From: JAAELZ01 sp965237485
GTDB lineage: Bacteria > Pseudomonadota > Gammaproteobacteria > Arenicellales > Poriferihabitantaceae
Assembly: GCA_965237485.1 (NCBI GenBank)
Contig: CBDEFQ010000006.1
Span: 248,001-312,000, forward strand
Length of the DNA stretch: 64,000 bases
Direction: 5' to 3'
The stretch's first letter is position 1; each line of letters opens with the position of its first letter. Positions 43,156 to 52,335 of the stretch are shown here, piece by piece. The notes under the pieces are model-generated. The model was not told the DNA's origin. It ran no database searches and saw nothing but the letters and a program-made list of their open reading frames with translations. Both the position numbers and the translations under genes were made by a program.

Positions 43156-43935
43156 ATGGGTCTTGTAGATTCGCACTGCCATTTAAATTTCGACCCAATG
43201 GGCGATAATTTAGAGACGGTGATTGCTGCCGCTAAAAGTAATGATGTGCAGCATATGTTGTGCGTGGCGGTAACGATAGAGGACTTCCCGCAAGTGGTAA
43301 AAATTGCCCACGACCATGAATTTATCTATGCGTCGGTTGGCGTACATCCTTGTTATAAAGATTCTATCGAGCCGACTGTTGATGACTTGGTAAATTATGC
43401 CGATGACCCAAAGATAGTGGCAATTGGCGAAACGGGGCTAGATTACTTTCGTAACGAAGGCGATCTGACTTGGCAGCGCGAGCGATTTATACGTCATATA
43501 GAAGCGGCGATTATTGTGCAAAAGTCACTTATTATTCATACCCGTGAAGCTGCCATTGACACTATGGCAATGCTCAAACAACACCATGCTGATCGCTGTG
43601 GTGCGGTGATGCATTGCTTTGCGGAAGATTGGGACACTGCAAAAAAAGCCTTAGACCTCGGTTTTTATATCTCGATGTCGGGTATTGTTACCTTCAATAG
43701 CGCACAAGACTTAAAGAAAGTAGCTAAAAAAATTCCTATAGACCGCTTATTGGTTGAAACTGATTCACCGTATTTGGCCCCAGTGCCTATGCGCGGAAAG
43801 CCTAATCAACCTGCCTTTGTTAGACACACTGCTGAGTATGTAGCGCAGCTGCGCGGTGTGTCATTAGAAGAGCTGGCTGAGCAGACCACGCGAAACTTCT
43901 TTACGTTGTTTGCAACAGCAACCCCTGCCGTATAG
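43156..43935 (+). CDS. TatD/YcfH-type metal-dependent hydrolase
   Basis: The 259-residue TIM-barrel nuclease has HCHLNF with the first metal ligands, GETGLDYF (Glu), HTREA (His), VMHCFAEDW (His) and ETDSPYLAPVPMRGKPNQP (Asp). I start it at ATG 43156 (MGLVDSHCHLNF), because family proteins begin there; the open frame could extend to 43114 but would overlap pilZ. YcfH homologues have DNase or D-aminoacyl-tRNA-deacylase-like roles. It is the last gene of the fabG-tatD row and is convergent with fghA. Confidence 0.9.
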   Translation: MGLVDSHCHLNFDPMGDNLETVIAAAKSNDVQHMLCVAVTIEDFPQVVKIAHDHEFIYASVGVHPCYKDSIEPTVDDLVNYADDPKIVAIGETGLDYFRNEGDLTWQRERFIRHIEAAIIVQKSLIIHTREAAIDTMAMLKQHHADRCGAVMHCFAEDWDTAKKALDLGFYISMSGIVTFNSAQDLKKVAKKIPIDRLLVETDSPYLAPVPMRGKPNQPAFVRHTAEYVAQLRGVSLEELAEQTTRNFFTLFATATPAV

Positions 43936-43950
43936 GGCTACAAATCGTCT

Positions 43951-44790
43951 CTAGCCGTTTAAGATTTTCGCGTGATGGCGCAGGTGGTCTTCGATAAAAG
44001 AGGCAATAAAATAATAGCTGTGGTCATAACCCTCTTGGTATCTCAAGGTGAGGCCTTGGTTGTTCGTAGTGCAGGCCTGCTCAAACTTATCGGGATGCAG
44101 CTGATCCGCTAAAAATTCATCGTCTTTTCCCTGATCTATTAAGATAGCCGAAGCACTATGGCATCCTTTTTGCATAAGTATCGTAGCATCATGCAGTTGC
44201 CAATCAGCAGGATTATCGCCTAGATAATGGCCCAAGGCCTTTTGTCCCCAAGCACATTGGCTCGGCGCGCAAATCGGCGAAAATGCAGAGATTGATCGAT
44301 ACAATTGCGGGTTTCTTAAGCCCAAAGTTAATGCGCCGTGCCCACCCATGGAATGGCCTGTGATGCCTTGCTTATTTATATCAACATTAAAATTATCACT
44401 GATTACCGCCTGTAATTCTGCCGTGATATAGCTATACATCTGATAATTATCACTCCAGGGTGATTCCGTGGCGTCTACATAAAAACTCGCACCAGAGCCC
44501 AAATCATAGCTCTCGTCTTCACCTACAACCCCCGCACCTCTGGGGCTGGTATCAGGGGCAATCACGGTAAGCCCTAATTCAGCGGCGACGCGTTGCGCGC
44601 CGGCCTTAAAAATAAAGTTTTCTTCTGTGCACGTCAGCCCAGACAAATACCATATAACCGGCGTTTTAGCTGCTTGCGCTTGCGGTGGGTGAAACACCGA
44701 GAAACGCATACTAGTGCCAGTAGAGGTTGATTCATGGGCGTAAATGCCTTGGCTGCCACCAAAGCATTTTTGTTCACTGATGGTTAGCAT
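43951..44790 (-). CDS. fghA: S-formylglutathione hydrolase
   Basis: The 279-residue esterase-D-family hydrolase splits S-formylglutathione to formate and glutathione. The nucleophile is Ser147 in ITGHSMGGHGAL, the acid is in DQGKDDEFL and the base is His in EGYDHSYYF; LSGLTCTEENF is also typical. It directly follows the class III dehydrogenase (stop and start adjacent) in a two-gene formaldehyde-detoxification operon. No FrmR regulator is adjacent. Confidence 0.93.
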   Translation of the reverse strand: MLTISEQKCFGGSQGIYAHESTSTGTSMRFSVFHPPQAQAAKTPVIWYLSGLTCTEENFIFKAGAQRVAAELGLTVIAPDTSPRGAGVVGEDESYDLGSGASFYVDATESPWSDNYQMYSYITAELQAVISDNFNVDINKQGITGHSMGGHGALTLGLRNPQLYRSISAFSPICAPSQCAWGQKALGHYLGDNPADWQLHDATILMQKGCHSASAILIDQGKDDEFLADQLHPDKFEQACTTNNQGLTLRYQEGYDHSYYFIASFIEDHLRHHAKILNG

Positions 44791-45899
44791 TAAAACTTCA
44801 CGACTGAACGAATGGATTCTCCAGAATGCATTAAATCAAATGCATCATTTATTTGCTCTAGCGGCATGGTGTGGGTGATGAGGTCATCTATATTAATTTT
44901 ACCGTCCATATACCAATCCACAATCTTAGGGACATCGGTGCGGCCTTTAGCGCCGCCAAACGCGGTGCCTTTCCATACCCGGCCAGTGACCAATTGAAAT
45001 GGCCGAGTACTAATTTCTTGCCCTGCACCCGCCACACCAACAATAATTGATTCCCCCCAACCTTTATGGCAGCACTCTAACGCTTGGCGCATAAGAGTTG
45101 TGTTGCCTACGCACTCAAAACTGTAGTCCGCACCGCCCTTGGTTAAGTCAACTAAGTAAGGCACTAGGTCGCCCTCTACTTCGTTGGGGTTTACAAAATG
45201 TGTCATGCCAAACTTTTCTGCCATTTCACGGCGTCCAGGGTTGATATCAACACCAACAATGCGATCAGCCCCGACCAATCGTGCGCCTTGAATAACGTTT
45301 AATCCTATGCCGCCTAAGCCAAACACCACAACGTTATCTCCTGGCTGTACCTTAGCGGTGTTAATTACCGCTCCGATGCCGGTTGTTACCCCGCAGCCTA
45401 TATAGCAAATAGATTCAAAAGGCGCATCTTTGCGCACTTTAGCGAGCGCAATTTCAGGTAATACTGTGTGGTTAGCAAAAGTGGAGGTACCCATATAGTG
45501 AAACAACTTGTCTTTACCAATAGAGAACCGGCTGGTGCCGTCTGGCATCACGCCCTGGCCTTGAGTTTCGCGAATGGCTTGGCATAAGTTGGTACGTCCG
45601 CTGGTGCAATAATCACACTGGCGACATTCTGGGGTATAAAGCGGAATAACGTGGTCGCCTTTCTTTAGCGTCGTCACCCCTTTACTTACCTCTACCACCA
45701 CACCAGCACCTTCGTGGCCTAAAATAGCCGGGAAAAGGCCTTCAGGGTCAGCACCAGAGCGCGTGAACTCGTCGGTATGACAAATGCCTGTGGCTTTAAT
45801 TTCAACCAGCACCTCACCGTCGCGCGGGCCCTCCAATTGAACGGTTTCGATAACTAAAGGTTTGCCAGCCTGATAGGCGACTGCTGCACGTGTTTCCAA
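44790..45899 (-). CDS. frmA: S-(hydroxymethyl)glutathione dehydrogenase (class III alcohol dehydrogenase)
   Basis: The 369-residue zinc enzyme oxidises S-hydroxymethylglutathione with NAD+. Catalytic-zinc ligands lie in KATGICHTDEF and ILGHEGAG, structural zinc in CRQCDYCTSGRTNLC, and the Rossmann motif is VFGLGGIGLNVIQGAR. Typical class III ends ITHTMPLEQINDAFDLMHSGESIRSV. Forms an operon with fghA. Intact. Confidence 0.95.
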   Translation of the reverse strand: METRAAVAYQAGKPLVIETVQLEGPRDGEVLVEIKATGICHTDEFTRSGADPEGLFPAILGHEGAGVVVEVSKGVTTLKKGDHVIPLYTPECRQCDYCTSGRTNLCQAIRETQGQGVMPDGTSRFSIGKDKLFHYMGTSTFANHTVLPEIALAKVRKDAPFESICYIGCGVTTGIGAVINTAKVQPGDNVVVFGLGGIGLNVIQGARLVGADRIVGVDINPGRREMAEKFGMTHFVNPNEVEGDLVPYLVDLTKGGADYSFECVGNTTLMRQALECCHKGWGESIIVGVAGAGQEISTRPFQLVTGRVWKGTAFGGAKGRTDVPKIVDWYMDGKINIDDLITHTMPLEQINDAFDLMHSGESIRSVVKF

Positions 45900-46029
45900 G
45901 TCTCTGCCTCTTTACTTTATAAGTGAATTAATTGTTAACTCACATTTTAAAGTTAGGCTAGAGGACAGGCAAGTCCTAAAATGCCCCAATTAATGGCTCA
46001 GTAAATCGGCATCGGTTTATTAGAGAGGT

Positions 46030-46302
46030 TTAGGCCGCCGTAAAACCCATTGGCGCATCGCCCATATCACTTTCTTTAAACAAAAACCCAAGCAGGTGCG
46101 CTTCGATGGTTATCAGCGAGCTTGGGTCTGAGGTGTTGAGTTGATCTTCGTTAACAATCATTACCAAACGCTCAAGCCACTCCTGCCACGCTTGGGCCGA
46201 GATGTTGTCGTAAATACGCTGACCTAGTTCACCCGGATAAGGTGCTTCGTCGAGGCCTGGAGCTTCTCTTCCTAAAAAAACACATTGAACTGAATGGGTC
46301 AT
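46030..46302 (-). CDS. yggX: Probable Fe(2+)-trafficking protein
   Basis: The 90-residue protein begins THSVQCVFLGREAPGLDEAPYPGELGQRIY, with the conserved early Cys, and has ISAQAWQEWLERLVMIVNEDQLN. These are the signatures of YggX, which protects Fe-S clusters from oxidation and supports iron delivery. In enterics it follows mutY; here it is alone, next to erpA on the opposite strand, so two Fe-S genes are divergent neighbours. Confidence 0.93.
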   Translation of the reverse strand: MTHSVQCVFLGREAPGLDEAPYPGELGQRIYDNISAQAWQEWLERLVMIVNEDQLNTSDPSSLITIEAHLLGFLFKESDMGDAPMGFTAA

Positions 46303-46466
46303 TGCTTACTCTAATATTTGTAACCGTTCATATAGACCAGTCTTGAATTTGTTTACCGTAAACACAATATAATACCTACTAAGTAAATTTAAACATCCTA
46401 TAGTGCAGTTTTTGTGGTTTGGATGTTAAGATGACAACAACAGATTAACTAAGTTGAGAGTACACA

Positions 46467-46832
46467 ATGAATAGCTTTAATGGGGTTTTATCCCAAGAGA
46501 AACTAGCCGTCACCCCCGCTGCCACTGAAAAGGTGGGCACTTTACTAAAAGAGGCGGGCGACCAAGTCGATTCCGTACGCGTTTATGTGTACGGTGCGGG
46601 CTGTTCGGGAATGAAATATGGCATGACTTTTGCTGAAACTACACTACCCACAGATAGCATGATGACTGAAGGCGATATGCGCATTGTGGTTGATCCAGTG
46701 GCCTTGGGCTTCTTGAAAGGCGCTGAGATTGATTACGCAGATGATGGCGTGAATGCCAGTTTTGTATTTAATAATGTTTTCCAAGCCGTGGGCGGCAGTG
46801 GCTCTTGCGGTGGCTGTGGCGGAGCTGCGTAA
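46467..46832 (+). CDS. erpA: A-type iron-sulfur insertion protein
   Basis: The 121-residue HesB/IscA-family carrier delivers Fe-S clusters. It has YVYGAGCSGMKYGMTF with the first cysteine and GSCGGCGGAA at the C-terminus with the pair, the three ligands of the family. I prefer ErpA over IscA because of the C-terminal spacing and its location outside an isc operon, but the two are close. It precedes clpS. Confidence 0.85.
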   Translation: MNSFNGVLSQEKLAVTPAATEKVGTLLKEAGDQVDSVRVYVYGAGCSGMKYGMTFAETTLPTDSMMTEGDMRIVVDPVALGFLKGAEIDYADDGVNASFVFNNVFQAVGGSGSCGGCGGAA

Positions 46833-46864
46833 GCCACACAATTTGAACCAAAATTGTAAGCTCA

Positions 46865-47194
46865 ATGAGTCAAAAAGATATTCAACACATTGATGACAAT
46901 GGCACTGGCTTAGTTGTAGAAACCGCTAAGCCAAAGCTTAAAAAACCGCCGATGTTTAAAGTGGTGATGCTTAATGACGACTATACACCCATGGAGTTTG
47001 TAATTTTGGTGTTAGAAAACTTGTTCCGTTTAGATCACGAACTCGCTATGCAAATTATGCTCAACGTACATCAGAAGGGCAAAGGTGTATGCGGGGTATA
47101 TCCGCATGAAGTGGCTGAAACTAAAGTCGCACAAGTGTCGGAACTCGCCCGCTCTAATGAGCACCCATTGCAATGCACGCTTGAGGAGGCCTAG
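46865..47194 (+). CDS. clpS: ATP-dependent Clp protease adaptor ClpS
   Basis: The 109-residue N-recognin brings N-degron substrates to ClpAP. Conserved segments are FKVVMLNDDYTPMEFVI (the ND-x-T-P-M signature) and HQKGKGVCGVYPHEVAETK. It ends CTLEEA then TAG. The TAG at 47192-47194 is also the start of the palindromic element CTAGTGGTCC. Gene pair with clpA downstream is the usual order. Confidence 0.95.
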   Translation: MSQKDIQHIDDNGTGLVVETAKPKLKKPPMFKVVMLNDDYTPMEFVILVLENLFRLDHELAMQIMLNVHQKGKGVCGVYPHEVAETKVAQVSELARSNEHPLQCTLEEA

Positions 47195-47331
47195 TGGTCC
47201 TTCAATTTAATAATTGCGGGTCCAGAGCCCAAGAGCCGGTGCAGTGCAAGGCGCAGCTCGTAGGCAATGGTTGTTCCATTGTCAAGAGCTGCAACGCTGA
47301 ATCCGTAATTATCAGATTGTAGGACCACTAG
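47191..47331. repeat. Palindromic miniature element filling the clpS-clpA gap
   Basis: The 141-bp element begins CTAGTGGTCCTTCAATTTAA and ends, in reverse complement, CTAGTGGTCCTACAATCTGA. Pairing goes on through ATAATT-CGG and a central stem around GCAGCTC...GAGCTGC. The outermost CTAG overlaps the clpS stop codon, and the right arm AGGA at 47321-47324 sits 10-13 bases before the clpA ATG at 47334, acting as its likely ribosome-binding site. No ORF inside. Confidence 0.8.
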
Positions 47332-47333
47332 TT

Positions 47334-49583
47334 ATGTTATCTAAGAATATTGAAGCAGCACTTACCAGTGCGGTAAGTAAGGCTCAGGAGTTAAAACATG
47401 AATTTGTCACAGTAGAGCATTTACTGTTCGCCATTGCTGATATCGAGTCTGTGCGATCGCTTATACATAGTTGCGGCGGTAGTGTAGATAAGCTTAAGGA
47501 AGACCTTGAACGCTTTTTAAGCGACATGATGCCGATGTTAGAAGAGACAGAAGAACTTGAAACGCAGCCGGGTATTGGCTTTCAACGAGTATTACGACGC
47601 GCTATTTTACACGTGCAAAATTCAGGGCTGAAGGAAGTTCAGGGTGCCAACGTGTTGGTTTCCATCTTGAGCGAGAAAGATTCGCACGCAGCTTATTATT
47701 TGAATTCTCAAGACGTAACTCGTTTTGACGTTGTGCGTGAAATCTCACACGGTATCGTCAATATCAGTAATGAAAATCCGCAAATTGAACATCAGACCGA
47801 CCAAGAAGGTGAGTTTGGTGATCAAGGTGGCAAGAAAACTGCGCTTGAGTCTTATACCGTCAATCTAAATGAACTCGCCCGTCGAGGCAAAATTGACCCA
47901 TTAATTGGGCGGGAAAAAGAATTGCAGCGCACTGCGCAAATTTTGTGCCGCCGCCGTAAAAATAACCCTCTGTTTGTCGGTGAAGCAGGCGTTGGTAAAA
48001 CGGCGTTAGCAGAAGGTTTGGCGCGCTTAATCGTTAAGGGCGATGTACCTGAAGTACTTGAAAGTGCCACTGTATATTCCTTAGATATAGGTGCCTTATT
48101 GGCGGGCACCAAATACCGCGGCGATTTCGAAGAGCGCCTAAAGGCGGTGATGAATGAACTTAAAAATGCGGATGACGCCATTTTATTTATCGATGAAATT
48201 CACACCATCATTGGCGCAGGTGCGGTGTCTGGCGGGGCTTTAGATGCCTCGAATCTGCTTAAGCCGATGCTCGCCAATGGTGATATGAAGTGCATGGGCT
48301 CCACAACCTATCAGGAGTATCGCAATATCTTTGAAAAAGACCGCGCCTTGTCGCGACGCTTTCAAAGCATCACTATTGAAGAGCCAACTATTGAAGAAGC
48401 GGTGCAAATTTTGCGCGGCTTAAAATCGCGCTTTGAAGAGCACCATAAAGTCAAATACACAGCACCTGCTTTGCGCAGTGCAGTCGAATTAGCAGCGCGT
48501 TATCTAAACGAGCGTTTTTTACCTGATACCGCGATTGATGTAATGGATGAAGCCGGAGCGAAGGTTCGTCTGGCACCTGCAGCCAAGCGCAAGAAAACAA
48601 TTGGTGTAAAAGAGGTCGAAGCCATTGTTGCCAGTATGGCGCGAATTCCACCTAAGCAAGTTTCTACTGAAGACAAAAAGTCTTTAGCAAATTTGGAGCG
48701 GGATTTGAAAATGGTGGTATTCGGTCAAGATAAAGCTATTTCTACTTTGTCATCGGCGATCAAGATGTCGCGGGCCGGCTTGGGTGATAAAAATAAGCCC
48801 ATTGGTTCATTTTTGTTTGCTGGTCCTACCGGCGTAGGTAAAACAGAAGTCACAAAGCAATTAGCCCACACAATGGGTATCGAGTTTTTACGTTTTGATA
48901 TGTCGGAATACATGGAGCGGCATACTGTTTCCCGCCTAATTGGAGCCCCTCCAGGCTATGTGGGGTTCGACCAAGGAGGCTTATTAACCGACGCAGTAAA
49001 CAAGCACCCTCACGCCGTTTTGTTGCTTGATGAGATTGAAAAGGCGCATCCTGATCTGTTCAATATTTTATTACAAGTGATGGACTATGGGACGCTCACC
49101 GACAACAACGGTAGGAAAGCGGACTTTAGAAACATCATTATTGTAATGACGACTAACGCAGGCGCCGTCGATGCGGCGCGCGGTACGATGGGCTTTGTAG
49201 AGCGTGAAGTAGAACTAGATAATTTTGAAGCAATTAAAAAGGCCTTTACGCCAGAATTTCGTAATCGCTTGGACGCAATGGTACATTTTCAACCGCTTGA
49301 TGAACCTACGATTATGCATGTCGTCGGCAAGTTTATCCTTGAACTCGAGCAGCAACTTGAAGACAAACAAGTGGGCTTAACCGTAGATAAGAAAGCACGC
49401 GAATGGCTGGCAGAAGAAGGCTACGATAAATCGATGGGTGCCCGGCCGATGTCGCGTGTTATTCAAGAACATATCAAACGACCATTAGCTGAAGATTTGC
49501 TATTTGGTGAATTAGTGCGCGGAGGCCAAGTAACAGTAACGGTCAAGTCTGGCAAGCTTAAGTGCATTGTTGAGGCTAAGTAA
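47334..49583 (+). CDS. clpA: ATP-dependent Clp protease ATP-binding subunit ClpA
   Basis: The 749-residue AAA+ unfoldase feeds substrates to ClpP. The N-domain begins MLSKNIEAALTSAVSKA. The first ATPase has GEAGVGKTALAEG and LFIDEIHTIIGAG; the second has GPTGVGKTEVTKQ and LLLDEIEKAHPDLFNILLQ. RGTMGFVERE holds the ClpP-binding loop region. Its ribosome-binding site appears to lie in the palindromic element upstream, so translation may depend on that element or on coupling to clpS. Intact. Confidence 0.95.
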   Translation: MLSKNIEAALTSAVSKAQELKHEFVTVEHLLFAIADIESVRSLIHSCGGSVDKLKEDLERFLSDMMPMLEETEELETQPGIGFQRVLRRAILHVQNSGLKEVQGANVLVSILSEKDSHAAYYLNSQDVTRFDVVREISHGIVNISNENPQIEHQTDQEGEFGDQGGKKTALESYTVNLNELARRGKIDPLIGREKELQRTAQILCRRRKNNPLFVGEAGVGKTALAEGLARLIVKGDVPEVLESATVYSLDIGALLAGTKYRGDFEERLKAVMNELKNADDAILFIDEIHTIIGAGAVSGGALDASNLLKPMLANGDMKCMGSTTYQEYRNIFEKDRALSRRFQSITIEEPTIEEAVQILRGLKSRFEEHHKVKYTAPALRSAVELAARYLNERFLPDTAIDVMDEAGAKVRLAPAAKRKKTIGVKEVEAIVASMARIPPKQVSTEDKKSLANLERDLKMVVFGQDKAISTLSSAIKMSRAGLGDKNKPIGSFLFAGPTGVGKTEVTKQLAHTMGIEFLRFDMSEYMERHTVSRLIGAPPGYVGFDQGGLLTDAVNKHPHAVLLLDEIEKAHPDLFNILLQVMDYGTLTDNNGRKADFRNIIIVMTTNAGAVDAARGTMGFVEREVELDNFEAIKKAFTPEFRNRLDAMVHFQPLDEPTIMHVVGKFILELEQQLEDKQVGLTVDKKAREWLAEEGYDKSMGARPMSRVIQEHIKRPLAEDLLFGELVRGGQVTVTVKSGKLKCIVEAK

Positions 49584-50121
49584 TTTGTCTGAAAATTTGA
49601 TTCATCGGCGTATAAGACGAGGTTTTATTGCACTTTGCTTTGTAGCAGCTGGGTTTGCAGCGCCTTCTAGTTTTGCCGTTAAAAACCAGCTACATAAGCT
49701 ACCCGAACCCGTCGCTGTAAGTGAATTTGAGTTGCAAGACTTGGATGACCACACTTATAAGCTTTCAGATTACCTAGGTAAGCCGCTGATTGTTAATTTC
49801 TGGGCCTCTTGGTGCCCGCCTTGTCGAGCAGAAATGCCTTCAATGAACCGTGCTTGGCACAAGATCAAGGACGAGGGCATCAGCTTATTGGCGATTAACA
49901 CAGGGGAAGATTACGACGCGGTATTTGGTTTCTTTGCCGAAATGGAAGTCGATTTCCCATTGCTAATTGACTCGAAAAACAGCACCTATAATAATTGGAG
50001 TGTGCGTGGTCTTCCTACCACATTTGTTTTGAATTCGAGCGGTGAAATCGTCTACAGAGCCGTTGGTGAACGTGAATGGGATGACGAGGAGCTTTTAGCG
50101 CAAATCCGAGCTTTACTCTAG
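49567..50121 (+). CDS. TlpA-like thiol-disulfide oxidoreductase
   Basis: The 184-residue protein has a signal or anchor segment (residues 18-36, RGFIALCFVAAGFAAPSSF) and a thioredoxin fold with the active site Cys83-Pro-Pro-Cys86 (FWASWCPPCRAEMPS). It ends VRGLPTTFVLNSSGEIVYRAVGE with the cis-Pro loop. It acts in the periplasm as a reductant, as in cytochrome c maturation or oxidative protection. The start overlaps the end of clpA (TTG 49567) or lies at TTG 49584; both are weak. Its position after clpA is unusual. Confidence 0.8.
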   Translation: MLRLSNLSENLIHRRIRRGFIALCFVAAGFAAPSSFAVKNQLHKLPEPVAVSEFELQDLDDHTYKLSDYLGKPLIVNFWASWCPPCRAEMPSMNRAWHKIKDEGISLLAINTGEDYDAVFGFFAEMEVDFPLLIDSKNSTYNNWSVRGLPTTFVLNSSGEIVYRAVGEREWDDEELLAQIRALL

Positions 50122-50175
50122 CCCTTTAAGCATTAGGTTAAGTTCTCATATCGCGTAAGTAAGAACAGATGTTCG

Positions 50176-51294
50176 TTACTTTGGGCTAAGAATATATAAC
50201 TCGCCTTGTTGTTTCATTTTGCCAGCCCTTTGTTCAGCAACTGAACCCGTTCCCCAAAATAAATCTGCGCGCAAGCGCCCTTTGATTGCGCCGCCTGTAT
50301 CTTGTGCGAACACCAGCTGATTTAGAGGAGAGTTTTGCTCATCGGGAAATGTGGTTACTATCCACATTGCCGTGCCCAATGGCACCACTTTCGGGTCAAT
50401 GGCAAGACTCCGCTCGGCGGTGATCGGTATGTTCATTGAGCCGATGGGGCCTTCGTTTATGTCATCGCGGAGTATAAAGAACACGTAGCTTGGGTTATCG
50501 TTTAATAAATCTTGCGCTGCTTCAGGGTTGTCCTTAAGCCACTTCTTAATGCTAAATAAGTTCACATCTTCGCGTTCAAGCTCCTCGCGTTGAATTAACA
50601 ATTTGCCTACAGATACATAAGGATGGCCGTTTTGGTTAGCATAACCCGCACCAATAATTTTGCCATTGGGCAGTTGCACGCGACCAGAACCTTGAATTTG
50701 TAGGAAAAATAGCGCGTCGCGATCGCTGACCCATAGTAACTCGTTACCTTTTAGCGGCGCGTCATCGCTTTGTATTTCTGCGCGTGAGTAATACGGAAGA
50801 ACTTTATTACCTTCGATTCTTGCGCGGACTCTTTTATCTTTGAGTTCTGGGTAAAGACTTGAAAGGTCGACGGTTAATAACCCGTCAGGGGGTCCATACA
50901 ATGGGTAACGATAGTGGGCATCTTGCTGATAGCTACCTTGCAATAAGGGTTCGTAGTAGCCTGTAATCAAGCCTTGTTCAGCACCGTCTTCAGTCAATAA
51001 TTGTTTTGGTGTAAACCGTTGCTCAATAAAGGCTTTAACAGCAGTATCACTTACTTCAGGCAGGCTTGCAGCATCCGCGCAAATTGCTTGCCAGTGCCCC
51101 TTATTTTTTAGTTTTCGACAACCTTTCAGTAAAGCAGGCCAAGCCTGTGTATGGTGATCTTCATTCCAGCCGGGTAAATCAGCCCAAGCGACTGATTTGC
51201 TTAAGCGCGGCCCGGTTTTATCCGTTGTTTGGCAGGCATTAAGTAGTAAAGCAACGCTTATGATACTGGCGGTGCGCCAAAATAGTTTGCCCAC
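50176..51294 (-). CDS. mltA: Membrane-bound lytic murein transglycosylase A
   Basis: The 372-residue lipoprotein cleaves peptidoglycan exolytically. Lipobox LLNAC gives the lipidated Cys21. It has the MltA domain (ITGYYEPLLQGSYQQDAHYRYPLYG) and the 3D domain with IPITAERSLAIDPKVVPLGTAMWI and FAQDTGGAIKGRLRADLFWG, in which the aspartates are catalytic. Located three bases behind the ureohydrolase gene and probably co-transcribed. Intact. Confidence 0.93.
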   Translation of the reverse strand: MGKLFWRTASIISVALLLNACQTTDKTGPRLSKSVAWADLPGWNEDHHTQAWPALLKGCRKLKNKGHWQAICADAASLPEVSDTAVKAFIEQRFTPKQLLTEDGAEQGLITGYYEPLLQGSYQQDAHYRYPLYGPPDGLLTVDLSSLYPELKDKRVRARIEGNKVLPYYSRAEIQSDDAPLKGNELLWVSDRDALFFLQIQGSGRVQLPNGKIIGAGYANQNGHPYVSVGKLLIQREELEREDVNLFSIKKWLKDNPEAAQDLLNDNPSYVFFILRDDINEGPIGSMNIPITAERSLAIDPKVVPLGTAMWIVTTFPDEQNSPLNQLVFAQDTGGAIKGRLRADLFWGTGSVAEQRAGKMKQQGELYILSPK

Positions 51295-51296
51295 TC

Positions 51297-52268
51297 CTAA
51301 GAATCACCTGCGCTGCGTGCGTGAAAGATAAAGCCGATGCTATTGAGCAGCAATTGAGCTGCCAATATTGAAGTGGTATCAGTTGGGTCGTAGATTGGGG
51401 CGACCTCGACCAGATCTATGCCGATGATGTTGCCGCCGCTGCGAATGGCCAGTGCCTGAATAATTTCCAGTACTTCATAGTATAGAAAACCACCGTGGCT
51501 TGGGGTGCCCGTACCGGGTGCGATAGAAGGGTCAAAGCCATCAATATCGATGGTGATGTAATAGTTTTTCTCGGTTGGGATACGCGCCATAACACCGTCC
51601 ACTCCTAGACGCCTTACATCTCTAACCGACAAGATATCAGAGCCCGCTGCGCGGGCGGCATCGTAGTCATCGCTGTTGGATGACGATACGTTGCGGATAC
51701 CCATTTGGGTCATACCTTCAATATGATTCATCTCTGAAGCGCGGCGTAAAGGGTTGCCGTGACCGTATCGGACCCCATGGCGTTCGTCGACAAAGTCTAA
51801 GTGCGCATCAAAATGAATGATATGAATCGGCCCTTTATTCTCAAATGCTTGAATGATCGGTGCATGTACTGAATGATCGCCGCCTAAACAAACGGGCATG
51901 GCGCCGGCTTGTAATATTTTTGAAACAGCGTAGTAAGTGTTCTCGTGACTTTTATGCATGTCGGTGTGTACGATATCGGTATCTCCCACATCGACCATAC
52001 GACACTGCTCTTGAGTGAGATACATCTTGTCGTCTTCAAAATCATATGCGCCACCGTGACCAAACGAAAACAAGGTTGAAGCATCACGTATTCCACGAGG
52101 GCCAAAACGCGCGCCGGAACGCCATTGAGTGCCCATGTCGTTGGGCACGCCTAAAATAGCGACATCGGCATCAATGTTTTCCCAGTTGGTGCATATTGGT
52201 GCTTTGGCAAAGCTGCAATGGCCTACAAAAGGTAGGTTTAAGCGGTCCGATTCATAATTATTGGACAT
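51297..52268 (-). CDS. speB: Agmatinase/ureohydrolase family protein
   Basis: The 323-residue binuclear manganese hydrolase has GGDHS, HFDAHLDF and DIDGFDPSIAPGTGTP with the metal ligands. That matches the agmatinase branch, which releases urea from agmatine to give putrescine, though guanidinobutyrase and related activities share these motifs. I choose ATG 52268 (MSNNYESDRLNLPFVG), because GAGGA stands six to ten bases before it; the frame is open much further upstream but runs into the next gene. The gene symbol is therefore tentative. It lies between mltA and an HExxH membrane protein, with no arginine decarboxylase nearby. Confidence 0.8.
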   Translation of the reverse strand: MSNNYESDRLNLPFVGHCSFAKAPICTNWENIDADVAILGVPNDMGTQWRSGARFGPRGIRDASTLFSFGHGGAYDFEDDKMYLTQEQCRMVDVGDTDIVHTDMHKSHENTYYAVSKILQAGAMPVCLGGDHSVHAPIIQAFENKGPIHIIHFDAHLDFVDERHGVRYGHGNPLRRASEMNHIEGMTQMGIRNVSSSNSDDYDAARAAGSDILSVRDVRRLGVDGVMARIPTEKNYYITIDIDGFDPSIAPGTGTPSHGGFLYYEVLEIIQALAIRSGGNIIGIDLVEVAPIYDPTDTTSILAAQLLLNSIGFIFHARSAGDS

Positions 52269-52335
52269 GATTTTCCTCAGAGAAACAAGAAATTGGATTG
52301 TGCATGATCGCACGAGTATTTGCGATCTTGATCCG

